NCBI GenBank assembly: GCA_024641965.1
Contig: JAHECC010000006.1
Location: forward strand, 1 to 51,000
Direction: 5' to 3'
Source: Rubrivivax sp.
GTDB taxonomy: Bacteria; Pseudomonadota; Gammaproteobacteria; Burkholderiales; Burkholderiaceae_C
DNA: 51,000 nt
Both the position numbers and the translations under genes were made by a program. This document shows positions 34,559-43,162 of this stretch, piece by piece (within the stretch, counting starts at the first letter, position 1; the number at the start of each line of letters is the position of its first letter). The notes below the pieces were generated by a model. That model worked only from the letters and a program-made list of their open reading frames with translations, ran no database searches and was not told the origin of the DNA.

Positions 34559-36862
34559 TCAATTGACCACCGGCTCGAGCAGTCCGGCTTCCTCGCAGGC
34601 TTCGCGGCTGCGTGCGAGCAGATCGTCGAAGTGCTGGATCAGCCGCGCGATCTCGTGTGCCGGCACATGCGTGGCGCCCTCGTGCAGGGCCTGTGCGGTT
34701 TGCGCCAGCGCGTTCAGGCCGAAGTTCAGCGCTGCGCCGCGCGCCGCATGGGCATTCACGCGCAGGTCCAGCGCCTGGCCGTCGCGCAGGGCCAGACGCA
34801 ACCGCTCGACCATCTCGGGACCCTGCGCGAAGAAGTCCGCCAGCAGGTCCGACAGCCGCTCGGGCGACATGGCATGCAGCGCGGCGTCGAGCGTGGCGCG
34901 GTCGAGCACCGGCGGGCTGGCCTCGGGCGGACCGACATCCAAGGGCGCTGTCGGCACCGCCGCCGCGCGGCCGCCCGCGCCGAACAGGCGGCGCAGCGTG
35001 GCCGACAGCTTCTCGGGGCTGACCGGCTTGGCCAGGAAGTCGTTCATGCCGGCGATCAGGCAGCGTTCGCGCGTTTGCGCGAAGGCGTCGGCCGTCAGCG
35101 CGATGATCGGCACGGTGGCTGCCACGTTGTCGCTCAGCGCGCGAATCGACAGCGTGGCGCCGACGCCGTCGAGCAACGGCATGTGCAGGTCCATCAGCAC
35201 GATGTCGAAGCGCTGCCCGCGAATCGCCTGCACTGCCTCCAGGCCATTGCCGGCGAAGTAGGGCTTGTGGCCCATGCCTTCGAGCAAGGCGGCCATGTAC
35301 TGGCGGTTCACCGGGTGGTCTTCGGCCACCAGCACATGCAACTGGGCCAGGTCGGCCGAGCCGGTCGCGGCCACCGGCCGGCCGACCGGCTTGGGCGTGG
35401 GCGCTTCCACCGCGCGCAGCGGCATGTAGAAATTGAAGCTGCTGCCTTCGCCGGGCGCGCTTTGCGCGACCACGTCACCGCCCATCAGCCGGGCCAGGCT
35501 GCGCGAGATCTCCAGCCCCAGCCCGGTGCCGCCGTGGCGACGCGAACGTGACTCGTCGCCTTGCGAGAAGCGCTTGAACAAGCGGTCGAGGGTGGCCTGA
35601 TCCATGCCGACGCCGGTGTCGGTGACGACGAACTCGAGCCGCTCGCTGCCGTCGGCCGCGATCACGCAGCGCAGGTCGAGCACGACCACGCCACGATCCG
35701 AGAACTTGACCGCGTTGTGGAGCAGGTTGAACAGGATCTGCTTGACTCGGGTGCGGTCGGCGCGCACCTGTTCGGGTACGCCCGGGTCGGCGTCGATGTG
35801 CAGTGCCAGCGACTTGAACTGCGCCTGCGGCCGCATCAGCGCCTCGACTTCGCGCAGCAGATCGCGCAGCTTGACCGGCTCTTCACTCAAGGCCATGCGG
35901 CCCGATTCGAGCAGCGACATGTCCAGGATGTCGTTCAGGATGGTCAGCAGGTGATCGGCCGACTCGGTGGCGGTGCGCAGGCAGTCCACCTGGCGCGCGT
36001 TCAGGCCCGTATCGCGCAACAGCGACAGCATGCCCAGCAGGCCGTGGAAGGGGGTTCGAATCTCATGGCTCATGTTTGCCAGGAACACGCTCTTCGCCTC
36101 GCTCGCGGCTTCGGCCTGCTGCCGGGCCTCGCGCAGGTGGGCCGTGAGATCGACCAGCGAGCGCTGGCGCTCATTGAGCAGGCGCAACTGGCGCATGGCC
36201 ATCACGCCGAAGGCCAGCACCAGCAGCGACAGGAACCCGGTCAACACCAAGCCGATCTGGTTGTGGCGACGCACGGTCTGGTTGCGCTGCGTGATCTGCT
36301 CGGCCACGTGATGCGCGGCGCTGAGGGACATCGAATGGATCGGCTCGTTCAAGCCGTGCAGGCCGGGTTCGAACTCGGCCAGTCCGGCGGCGTCGAAGGG
36401 CATGCTGCGCGGTTCGGCGAGCATGCGATCGGCGTCCTCGACGAAGTCGTGCACCTGCCGCAATGGCGCTTCGTAGTCGGCACCGCCGACCATCAGGCGG
36501 ATGGCGCGCTGGCTGTGCAGCAACCCGACACGGCTCACCCAGATGTCGTAGCGCAACTGCAGTGCGTCGCGGTCGAAGCTCTCGCCCTGGTGGCGCGCGC
36601 GCGCCCACTGCTCGCGCAGCCGCAGGTACTCCCCTTCCATCTGGTACAGGCTGAGCACCGCATAGTCGTCCTGAGAGACCACGGTCTGCTTCAGCAACAG
36701 ATATTGGCGCGCCTGGACCACGGCCACGGCCAGCAGCGCCAGAGCCAGCACGCCGCCCATCACGGCAAACAGCCCGATGCGGTGCGGACGTGCCGGCACC
36801 GGGTCGGACGCCGGCGCGTCGCTGGTGCTCAAGGGGTCCAGCGCCCAGGGTGCCGGGCTCAT
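34559..36862 (-). CDS. Hybrid sensor histidine kinase (TM-HisKA-HATPase-REC-Hpt)
   Basis: A 767-residue inner-membrane kinase built like BarA. TM1 is at about 29-50 and TM2 at about 203-224, bounding a ~150-residue periplasmic sensor. The HisKA phospho-acceptor is His266 ([10 protein letters not shown]). The HATPase shows LLHNAVKF (N box), DTGVGM (415-420) and [10 protein letters not shown]. The receiver domain (508-628) has acidic Glu514/Asp515, phospho-acceptor Asp558 (VLMDLHMP) and Lys612. The C-terminal Hpt domain has His705 ([13 protein letters not shown]). The start overlaps the stop of the upstream molybdopterin-domain gene (ATGA). The output partner is not in the window. Confidence 0.94.
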   Translation of the reverse strand: MSPAPWALDPLSTSDAPASDPVPARPHRIGLFAVMGGVLALALLAVAVVQARQYLLLKQTVVSQDDYAVLSLYQMEGEYLRLREQWARARHQGESFDRDALQLRYDIWVSRVGLLHSQRAIRLMVGGADYEAPLRQVHDFVEDADRMLAEPRSMPFDAAGLAEFEPGLHGLNEPIHSMSLSAAHHVAEQITQRNQTVRRHNQIGLVLTGFLSLLVLAFGVMAMRQLRLLNERQRSLVDLTAHLREARQQAEAASEAKSVFLANMSHEIRTPFHGLLGMLSLLRDTGLNARQVDCLRTATESADHLLTILNDILDMSLLESGRMALSEEPVKLRDLLREVEALMRPQAQFKSLALHIDADPGVPEQVRADRTRVKQILFNLLHNAVKFSDRGVVVLDLRCVIAADGSERLEFVVTDTGVGMDQATLDRLFKRFSQGDESRSRRHGGTGLGLEISRSLARLMGGDVVAQSAPGEGSSFNFYMPLRAVEAPTPKPVGRPVAATGSADLAQLHVLVAEDHPVNRQYMAALLEGMGHKPYFAGNGLEAVQAIRGQRFDIVLMDLHMPLLDGVGATLSIRALSDNVAATVPIIALTADAFAQTRERCLIAGMNDFLAKPVSPEKLSATLRRLFGAGGRAAAVPTAPLDVGPPEASPPVLDRATLDAALHAMSPERLSDLLADFFAQGPEMVERLRLALRDGQALDLRVNAHAARGAALNFGLNALAQTAQALHEGATHVPAHEIARLIQHFDDLLARSREACEEAGLLEPVVN

Positions 36863-37434
36863 TGCACCTCGATACGTTTCAGCTGCCATGCACAGCGGCT
36901 GTAGTACACCGCGTTGCGCAACGCGGCATTCGAGTCGAAGGGGTAGATGATGAACAGCGGGCCCTTGTCGCGCACCAGCATCGGCTTGTCGTCGAGCAAT
37001 CGCGCGAGCATCACGTCATGGCGCTTGGCATCGTCGAAAGGCAGGTCGACGCGATAGTCGTTCAGTGCAATGGCTCGCAGTGTGTCGCCTTGCGCGCCGG
37101 CGGCGGCGAGTACATCACGCAGCAGCGGGCCGCTGAACTTGTTGGCGTCGGGGAACCACGGGGTGCGCGTCGTGAAGCTGTGTTGCGGCAAGCTGGCCAG
37201 CATGGCCATGTCGAAGGCTGCGTCCGGGCCCATGTTCGGCTGGCGTACCTGGCCGCTGACCACCAGGATCACCGGTCCCTTGGGCGCCGCCAGAGAGGTC
37301 GCGGCCCGACCGGGCAACACGGCGCCGGCCAGCAGGCCCAGCACCGCCAGGCGCCGCTGCGGCGAGGGCAGTGCCGGGCCATGGCCACACGGCTGGACGT
37401 GGGGTTCGGCTTGCAGGTGAGGGGCGCGGGCCAT
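36859..37434 (-). CDS. Exported molybdopterin-domain (sulfite-oxidase-like) protein
   Basis: A 191-residue protein resembling a reduced oxidoreductase molybdopterin-binding domain. A twin-Arg-like N-terminus (PSPQRRLAVLGLLAGAVLPG) suggests export. The domain core includes ILVVSGQVRQPNMGPDAAFD, WFPDANKFSGPLLRDVLAAA and FIIYPFDSNAALRN. No clear Moco-coordinating Cys is visible; the only Cys of the mature part is in SRCAWQLK, so a substrate- or signal-binding role is possible. Its TGA overlaps the histidine kinase ATG (ATGA), suggesting it acts with that kinase's periplasmic sensor. Confidence 0.72.
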   Translation of the reverse strand: MARAPHLQAEPHVQPCGHGPALPSPQRRLAVLGLLAGAVLPGRAATSLAAPKGPVILVVSGQVRQPNMGPDAAFDMAMLASLPQHSFTTRTPWFPDANKFSGPLLRDVLAAAGAQGDTLRAIALNDYRVDLPFDDAKRHDVMLARLLDDKPMLVRDKGPLFIIYPFDSNAALRNAVYYSRCAWQLKRIEVQ

Positions 37435-37576
37435 GGATATGATGGGAGTTTGCGTTTGCGCAGGGCATTCTAGAAGCTCCTGCCGGATGATCCGGTGACG
37501 TCATGCGAGCCTCCCCCGCGGGCCTGCAGCGTCCCTGTTTACCCTAATGAACGACAAGCGGTGCGCGTCTGTCCCG

Positions 37577-37605
37577 TTGACTATTTTTCCGAAGTTGACT
37601 ACGGT
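37577..37605 (+). promoter_or_regulatory. Putative sigma-70 promoter with duplicated TTGACTA
   Basis: GTTGACTA occurs twice (starting 37576 and 37594, 18 bp apart) in the 282-bp divergent gap (37435-37716) before tctC. The first TTGACT has a -10-like TACGGT at 37600-37605 with 17-bp spacing. The duplication could also be an operator. The rest of the gap holds no recognisable gene. Confidence 0.4.
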
Positions 37606-37716
37606 CGAGCGCTTTTTTGGCCGGTCGGCCAGCCGATGCACTTTTGCACGGCGGGCACGGCCGCTTTCCTGAGTTCTCGATCGTTCCAACCCAAAACCAC
37701 GCCAGGAGTCTTCAAG

Positions 37717-38742
37717 ATGATCAATTACGCAATCGGTCACGGCCGCAAGGCCATCGCCCGCGCCCTGGGCAGCGCGGTGCTGCTGGCAGCCGCCTGCGCC
37801 GCCGGCCCCGCCTTGGCCTGGGAGCCGAGCAAGCCGGTCGAGTTCATCGTGCCGGCCGGCACCGGCGGCGGCGCCGACCAGATGGCGCGCCTGATCCAGG
37901 GCATCATCGTCAAGCACAAGCTGATGAAGGAGTCGATGGTCGTCGTCAACAAGTCCGGCGGCGCGGGCGCAGAAGGCTTCCTCGACATCAAGGAGGCCAA
38001 GGGCAACCCGAACAAGATCGTCATCACGCTGTCGAACCTTTTCACGACGCCGATGGCCACTGGCGTGCCCTTCAACTGGAAGGACCTGACGCCGGTGACG
38101 ATGATGGCGCTGGATCAGTTCGTGCTGTGGGTCAATGCCGACACCCCCTACAAGACGGCCAAGGAGTACCTGGACGCGGTCAAGGCGGCCGGCCCGAACA
38201 AGATGAAGATGGGCGGCACCGGCTCGAAACAGGAAGACCAGATCATTACCGTCGGCATCGAGAAGGCGACCGGCACGAAGTTCATCTACGTGCCCTTCAA
38301 GGGCGGCGGCGCGGTGGCCGTTCAGCTCGTCGGCGGGCATATCGACTCCACGGTGAACAACCCCGTCGAGGCCGTGGCGCAGTGGCGTGCCGGCAAGCTG
38401 CGCCCGCTGTGCGTCTTCGACGACGAGCGCATGCCCTACAAGGACAAGGTCACCGACACGATGGCCTGGGGCGACATCCCGACCTGCAAGGAATCCGGTG
38501 TCGCCACCGACTACGTGATGCTGCGCGGCATCTTCATGGCCCCGGGCGTGACGCCCGACCAGGTGGCCTTTTACGCCGACCTGATGAAGAAGGTGCGCGA
38601 GACGCCGGATTGGAAGGAGTTCATGGAGAAGGGCGCGTTCAACACCACCGCGATCGCCGGCCCCGAATTCGTGAAGTGGCTGACCGGCGCCGAAGCCACG
38701 CACAAGCAGCTGATGACCGAAGCCGGCTTCCTGGCGAAGTAG
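37717..38742 (+). CDS. tctC: Tripartite tricarboxylate transporter receptor (Bug/TctC family)
   Basis: A 341-residue periplasmic solute receptor. The signal peptide (ARALGSAVLLAAACAAGPAL) is cleaved near ALAW, residue 35. Bug motifs are intact: FIVPAGTGGGADQMARLIQG (loop for carboxylate/water coordination), YVPFKGGGAVAVQLVGGHID, and MAPGVTPDQVAFYADLMKKV. It captures a carboxylate for TctAB. The ATG is chosen for the signal peptide and for AGGAG 8 nt upstream; the frame is open further upstream but without family similarity. A hairpin separates it from tctB. Confidence 0.93.
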   Translation: MINYAIGHGRKAIARALGSAVLLAAACAAGPALAWEPSKPVEFIVPAGTGGGADQMARLIQGIIVKHKLMKESMVVVNKSGGAGAEGFLDIKEAKGNPNKIVITLSNLFTTPMATGVPFNWKDLTPVTMMALDQFVLWVNADTPYKTAKEYLDAVKAAGPNKMKMGGTGSKQEDQIITVGIEKATGTKFIYVPFKGGGAVAVQLVGGHIDSTVNNPVEAVAQWRAGKLRPLCVFDDERMPYKDKVTDTMAWGDIPTCKESGVATDYVMLRGIFMAPGVTPDQVAFYADLMKKVRETPDWKEFMEKGAFNTTAIAGPEFVKWLTGAEATHKQLMTEAGFLAK

Positions 38743-38795
38743 GCGCCGGCGGTGCACGCGTAGACTGCCGCCGCACCTTGACTTGACCTTGACCA

Positions 38796-38822
38796 CCCGG
38801 GCGGCCTGAGCGGCCGCCCGGG
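38796..38822 (+). terminator. Perfect hairpin after the Bug receptor gene
   Basis: CCCGGGCGGCC (38796-38806) pairs exactly with 38812-38822 around a 5-nt loop. It lies 53 bp after the tctC stop and 29 bp before tctB. It is similar in kind and position to the hairpin after dctP. Confidence 0.55.
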
Positions 38823-38851
38823 CGACTGCTGTGCGGACCCCAGGAGCCCAA

Positions 38852-39376
38852 ATGCCAGACCCTCAACCTTCGACCGAGTCCGCGTCACCGACCGTGGTCC
38901 GGAACAACACCGTCGACGCCATCGTCGCGGTGATCATCTTTGTCGTCGGCGTCGTGGTCGTGGTCGAGGCGCGCCGCCTGGGTGCGGGCTGGACCGACGA
39001 CGGCCCGGGCTCGGGCTACTTTCCGTTCTACATCGGCCTGATCGTCTGCATCTCTGCGCTGGGCATCTTCTACCAGGCGGTGTTCGCGAAGTCGCGCGAC
39101 ACCGACGCCTTCGTCGACCGTGAACAGCTGGGGCGCGTGCTGTCGGTGCTGTTGCCGGCGGTGGTGTTCGTGCTGGCGATCGTGTTCGTCGGCATCTACG
39201 TCGCCGCGGCGATCTACATCACGCTGTTCATGATCGTGCTCGGCAAGTACCCGTGGGCCAAGAGCCTGTTTCTTGGCCTGATGGTGAGCGCGTTCTTCTT
39301 CGCCATGTTCGAAGTCTGGTTCAAGGTGCCGCTGTACAAGGGCAGCCTCGATCCGCTGGGCTTCCTGGGCTACTGA
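38852..39376 (+). CDS. tctB: Tripartite tricarboxylate transporter small membrane subunit TctB
   Basis: A 174-residue inner-membrane protein with four helices (VDAIVAVIIFVVGVVVVVEA; FPFYIGLIVCISALGIFYQA; VLLPAVVFVLAIVFVGIYVA; LFLGLMVSAFFFAMFEVWF). The TctB motif DDGPGSGYFPFYIGLIV follows TM1, and PLYKGSLDPLGFLGY is at the C-terminus. It partners TctA. AGGAG lies 7 nt before the ATG. The gap to tctA is 11 bp. Confidence 0.92.
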   Translation: MPDPQPSTESASPTVVRNNTVDAIVAVIIFVVGVVVVVEARRLGAGWTDDGPGSGYFPFYIGLIVCISALGIFYQAVFAKSRDTDAFVDREQLGRVLSVLLPAVVFVLAIVFVGIYVAAAIYITLFMIVLGKYPWAKSLFLGLMVSAFFFAMFEVWFKVPLYKGSLDPLGFLGY

Positions 39377-39387
39377 AGCTTCGGTTC

Positions 39388-40917
39388 ATGGAAGCCATCA
39401 CCTCACTGTTCGGCGGTTTCGCCGTCATCCTGACGCCGGCGAACCTGGGCTTGATGCTGGTCGGCATCGTCCTGGGCGTGCTCATCGGCGTGCTGCCCGG
39501 GTTGGGCGGCGCCAACGGCGTGGCCATCCTGCTGCCGCTGACCTTCTCGATGTCGCCGACCTCGGCCATCGTGATGCTGTCCTGTCTGTACTGGGGTGCG
39601 CTGTTCGGCGGCGCGATCACGTCGATCCTGTTCAACATCCCCGGCGAGCCCTGGTCGGTGGCCACCACCTTCGACGGCTACCCTATGGCGCAGAAGGGCA
39701 AGGCCGGGCAGGCGCTGGCCACGGCTTTCACCTCGTCCTTCGTCGGCGCCTTCGTGGCCGTGCTGATGATCACCTTCCTGGCACCGATGGTGGCCAGTTT
39801 CGCGCTCGAGTTCGGCTCGCCCGAGTTCTTCTCGGTCTACCTGCTGACCTTCTGCAGCTTCGTCGGCATGGGCAAGGGCTCGCCCTTCAAGATCCTGGTG
39901 TCGATGGCGCTGGGCTTTGCGTTGGCCTCGGTGGGCATGGACACGGTCACTGGCCAGTTGCGCCTGACATTCGGCTTCCACGATCTGATGCGCGGCTTCG
40001 ACTTCCTCATCGCGGTGATCGGCCTGTTCGGCATCGGCGAGATTCTGCTGTCGATGGAAGAGGGGCTGAAGTTCTCCGGCAAGAAGGCCAAGATCAACGC
40101 CAAGGTGGTGTGGGAGACCTGGAAACTGCTGCCGCGCTACTGGGTCACCTCGCTGCGCAGCTCGCTGGTCGGCATCTGGATGGGCATCACGCCAGGCGGG
40201 GCGACACCGGCTTCGTTCATGAGCTACGGCCTGGCCAAGAAGATGTCGAAGAACGGCGCGAAGTTCGGTACCGGCGAAATTGAAGGCGTGGTCGCGCCCG
40301 AAACCGCGGCGCATGCGGCCGGCACCAGCGCGCTGCTGCCGATGCTGGCGCTGGGCATTCCCGGTTCGCCGACCGCGGCGGTGCTGCTGGGCGGGCTGCT
40401 GATCTGGGGCCTGCAGCCGGGGCCGCTGCTGTTCGTCGAGCAGAAGGACTTCGTCTGGGGGCTGATCGCCAGCATGTACCTCGGCAACGTCGTCGGCCTG
40501 ATCGTGGTGCTGTCGACGGTGCCGCTGTTCGCGTCGATCCTGCGCATCCCGTTCTCGATCATCGCGCCGGTGATCATCGTCATCTGCGCCATCGGCGCCT
40601 ACACGGTGAGCACGGCGATGCTCGACGTATGGTTCATGCTCGGCTTCGGTGTCATCGGCTATGTCTTCAAGAAGCTCGACTATCCGCTGGCGCCGCTGGT
40701 GCTGGCGCTGGTGCTGGGCGACAAGGCCGAGAATGCGTTCCGGCAATCGATGCTGATTGCGCAGGGCGACGTCACGATCATGTGGTCCAACTGGCTGGTC
40801 GGCTCGATCACGACGCTGGCGCTGCTGATGCTGTTCTGGCCGTTGATCGCGAAGGCGCTGTCGATGCTTCGCAAGCCCCGCGAGGATGAATACGCCGCCC
40901 AGCGCCCGGTCGACTGA
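39388..40917 (+). CDS. tctA: Tripartite tricarboxylate transporter large subunit TctA
   Basis: A 509-residue permease with about 12 helices. Family signatures: GVLPGLGGANGVAILLPLTF in the first half, ILFNIPGEPWSVATTFDGYP, and the duplicate GITPGGATPASFMSYGLAKK in the second half, then EGVVAPETAAHAAGTSALLP and LALGIPGSPTAAVLLGGLLI. It carries the cation-coupled transport path. The cargo is not fixed by sequence; the formyl-CoA transferase two genes downstream points to a small carboxylate such as oxalate or a relative. Confidence 0.94.
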   Translation: MEAITSLFGGFAVILTPANLGLMLVGIVLGVLIGVLPGLGGANGVAILLPLTFSMSPTSAIVMLSCLYWGALFGGAITSILFNIPGEPWSVATTFDGYPMAQKGKAGQALATAFTSSFVGAFVAVLMITFLAPMVASFALEFGSPEFFSVYLLTFCSFVGMGKGSPFKILVSMALGFALASVGMDTVTGQLRLTFGFHDLMRGFDFLIAVIGLFGIGEILLSMEEGLKFSGKKAKINAKVVWETWKLLPRYWVTSLRSSLVGIWMGITPGGATPASFMSYGLAKKMSKNGAKFGTGEIEGVVAPETAAHAAGTSALLPMLALGIPGSPTAAVLLGGLLIWGLQPGPLLFVEQKDFVWGLIASMYLGNVVGLIVVLSTVPLFASILRIPFSIIAPVIIVICAIGAYTVSTAMLDVWFMLGFGVIGYVFKKLDYPLAPLVLALVLGDKAENAFRQSMLIAQGDVTIMWSNWLVGSITTLALLMLFWPLIAKALSMLRKPREDEYAAQRPVD

Positions 40918-40936
40918 CGCAAGGAGGGATGAACAT

Positions 40937-41746
40937 ATGCCCGTGATCGCACTCACCCAGGGAATGGGCTCTCTGGCCAAGGAGGTCGCCGAGGCGCTGG
41001 CCGGCGAACTCGGCCTGTCCACGCTGCAACACGAAGTGGCCGAGCGCGTGGCCGACAAGATGCATGTCTCGAAGAGCCTGATCAGCCGGCTGCGTACCGG
41101 CAAGGCCGGCGCGCTCGAGCGGCTGCGCGCCGACCGCGACAGCATGGCGCTGTACAGCGCGGAGGAGGTGCTGGAAAGCGCCGCGCGCGGCAACGTGGTC
41201 ATCCGCGGCTGGGGCGCGACCGCGCTGCTGCACCCGGTGCCGCATGTGCCGTGCATCCGCATCATGCGGCCTTTCGAGAAGCGCGTGCAGTGGCTGATGA
41301 CCGAGATCGACACCGACGACGCCGACCTGGCCACCGACGAGATCAAGCGCAGCGACCACTCCAACGCCACGCGCATGCACGACCAGTTCGGCGTGAAGTG
41401 GAACGACCCGGCACTGTTCGATATCGTGCTGAACACCGAGCGGCTGACGGTCGACACTTGTGTGCAGATGATCAAGGCGCTGCTCGCGCGACCGGAGTTC
41501 CAGGAAACCGATGACTCGCGTGCACAGTTGCAGGGCATGGCGCTGAGCGCGCATGTGCGTGCGGCGCTGCGTGCCAACGAGCACACGCATGGCGTGAACA
41601 TCACCGTCGAAAGCCTGCACGGGCGCGTCACGCTGGCCGGCATCGTGCTCACCGCACGCGAGCGCAGCGCGGTCGAGCAGGTGGCGTCCACCGTGAAGGG
41701 TGTCGACGCCGTAGACAATCAGCTGCGCATGATGAGCCGGCGCTAG
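40937..41746 (+). CDS. Cytidylate kinase-like protein with C-terminal BON domain
   Basis: A 269-residue protein. Residues 1-185 resemble the cytidylate-kinase-like family: [20 protein letters not shown] stands in the place of the ISREPGSGG P-loop, [12 protein letters not shown] is the central strand, and [20 protein letters not shown] is the family's Y-x5-W-x3-DIVL-type region. The P-loop lacks the usual Gly-Lys. Residues about 198-269 look like a BON domain ([33 protein letters not shown]), normally a phospholipid-binding module of periplasmic proteins. No signal peptide is visible. AAGGAGG lies 9 nt before the ATG. It sits inside the tct-frc operon and is probably co-transcribed. Confidence 0.78.
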   Translation: MPVIALTQGMGSLAKEVAEALAGELGLSTLQHEVAERVADKMHVSKSLISRLRTGKAGALERLRADRDSMALYSAEEVLESAARGNVVIRGWGATALLHPVPHVPCIRIMRPFEKRVQWLMTEIDTDDADLATDEIKRSDHSNATRMHDQFGVKWNDPALFDIVLNTERLTVDTCVQMIKALLARPEFQETDDSRAQLQGMALSAHVRAALRANEHTHGVNITVESLHGRVTLAGIVLTARERSAVEQVASTVKGVDAVDNQLRMMSRR

Positions 41747-41777
41747 CCGCGTTATTTTTCAACCTAGGAGCAATCAA

Positions 41778-43025
41778 TTGAGCAAGGCACTCGACGGCGT
41801 GCGCATTCTGGACTTCACGCATGTGCAATCCGGCCCGACCTGTACCCAGCTGCTGGCCTGGTTCGGGGCCGACGTCATCAAGGTCGAAAAGGCCGGCGAG
41901 GGCGACGCCACCCGTGGGCAGTTGCGCGACGTGCCTGATGCGGACAGCCTGTACTTCACGATGCTGAACCACAACAAGCGGTCGATCACCGTGAACACCA
42001 AGGACCCGAAGGGCAAGGAGGTGGTGGATCGGCTGATCAAGACCTGCGATGTGCTGGTCGAGAACTTCGCGCCCGGTGCGCTCGACCGCATGGGCTTTAC
42101 CTGGGAGCATATCCAGCAGCTCAACCCGCGCATGATCGTCGCGTCGGTGAAGGGCTTCGGCCCGGGAAAATATGCGGATTGCAAGGTCTACGAGAACGTC
42201 GCGCAGTGTGCCGGCGGTGCGGCCTCGACCACGGGCTTCGACGATGGCCCGCCAGTCGTCACCGGCGCGCAGATCGGCGATTCCGGCACCGGACTGCACC
42301 TGGCGCTGGGCATCGTCGCCGCGCTGTACCAGCGCAACAGCACCGGGCGCGGCCAGAAGGTGCTGGCGCCGATGCAGGATTCGGTGCTGAACCTGTGCCG
42401 CGTCAAGCTGCGCGACCAGCAGCGGCTGGACCGCACCGGCGTGATGACCGAGTACCCGCAGTACCCCGACGGCGAGTTCGGGACGGCCGTGCCGCGTGCT
42501 GGCAATGCCTCGGGCGGTGGCCAACCGGGCTGGATCCTGAAGTGCAAGGGCTGGGAGACCGACCCCAACGCCTACATCTACTTCATCACCCAGGCGGCGG
42601 TGTGGCCGGCGATCTGCAAGGTCATTGGCGAGGAAGGCTGGATCACCGACCCGGACTTCGCCAAACCGCCGGCGCGGCTGAAGCACCTAAAGGCCATCTT
42701 CGCGCGCATCGAGCAATGGACCATGACCCAGACCAAGTTCGAGGCCATGGACATCCTGAACCAGTACGACATTCCCTGCGGGCCGATCCTGTCGATGAAG
42801 GAAATCGCCCAGGACGAAGGCCTGCGCGCCACCGGCACCGTGGTCGAGGTCGACCACCCGACACGCGGCAAGTACCTGACGGTGGGCAACCCGATCAAGA
42901 TGAGCGACAGCATCACCGAGGTGAAGCGTTCGCCGCTGCTGGGTGAGCACACCGACGAGGTGATGGCGCAACTGGGTTATTCCACTGCCGACATCGCTGC
43001 GCTGCGCACCGCCAAGGTGATCTGA
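41778..43025 (+). CDS. frc: Formyl-CoA:oxalate CoA-transferase-like class III CoA transferase
   Basis: A 415-residue enzyme. It matches formyl-CoA transferase closely in motif and length: [18 protein letters not shown] with Gln17, [52 protein letters not shown] and the catalytic Asp168 in [21 protein letters not shown] is at the C-terminus. The reaction moves CoA from formyl-CoA to oxalate. The start is TTG at 41778, supported by AGGAG 7 nt upstream. No oxalyl-CoA decarboxylase gene is in the window, so another carboxylate is possible. It follows the kinase-like gene by 31 bp. Confidence 0.9.
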   Translation: MSKALDGVRILDFTHVQSGPTCTQLLAWFGADVIKVEKAGEGDATRGQLRDVPDADSLYFTMLNHNKRSITVNTKDPKGKEVVDRLIKTCDVLVENFAPGALDRMGFTWEHIQQLNPRMIVASVKGFGPGKYADCKVYENVAQCAGGAASTTGFDDGPPVVTGAQIGDSGTGLHLALGIVAALYQRNSTGRGQKVLAPMQDSVLNLCRVKLRDQQRLDRTGVMTEYPQYPDGEFGTAVPRAGNASGGGQPGWILKCKGWETDPNAYIYFITQAAVWPAICKVIGEEGWITDPDFAKPPARLKHLKAIFARIEQWTMTQTKFEAMDILNQYDIPCGPILSMKEIAQDEGLRATGTVVEVDHPTRGKYLTVGNPIKMSDSITEVKRSPLLGEHTDEVMAQLGYSTADIAALRTAKVI

Positions 43026-43033
43026 GGCATGCA

Positions 43034-43060
43034 CGCCCGGGCGCTACGATGCGCCGGGCG
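43034..43060 (+). terminator. Hairpin after the formyl-CoA transferase gene
   Basis: CGCCCGG-(G)-CGC pairs with GCG-CCGGGCG, one bulged G, loop TACGAT, 8 bp after the frc stop. It probably ends the tct-frc transcript before the terC genes. Confidence 0.55.
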
Positions 43061-43162
43061 TCGCTCCACGCGGCCGGCGCGGCAGACGAAGGCCGTGGCT
43101 ACGGCGCAGGCGCCGGCAACGCGTGTCGGGGCGCTCCGGTGCATTGACCCGAAGGAAGCCGC

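Noticed and set aside
37495..37716. Upstream extension of the tctC frame
   Set aside because: It would place ~74 unrelated residues before a good signal peptide. This stretch instead holds promoter-like sequence.
39403..41718. Long open frame on the minus strand (771 codons) opposite tctA and the kinase-like gene
   Set aside because: Its translation is low-complexity Gln/Arg/His/Asp filler, the usual antisense shadow of a high-GC gene. The plus-strand genes match families over their full length.
43061..43162. Mn-sensing (yybP-ykoY) riboswitch upstream of the terC pair
   Set aside because: The known conserved core of that riboswitch is not visible in this gap or in the gap between the two terC genes.
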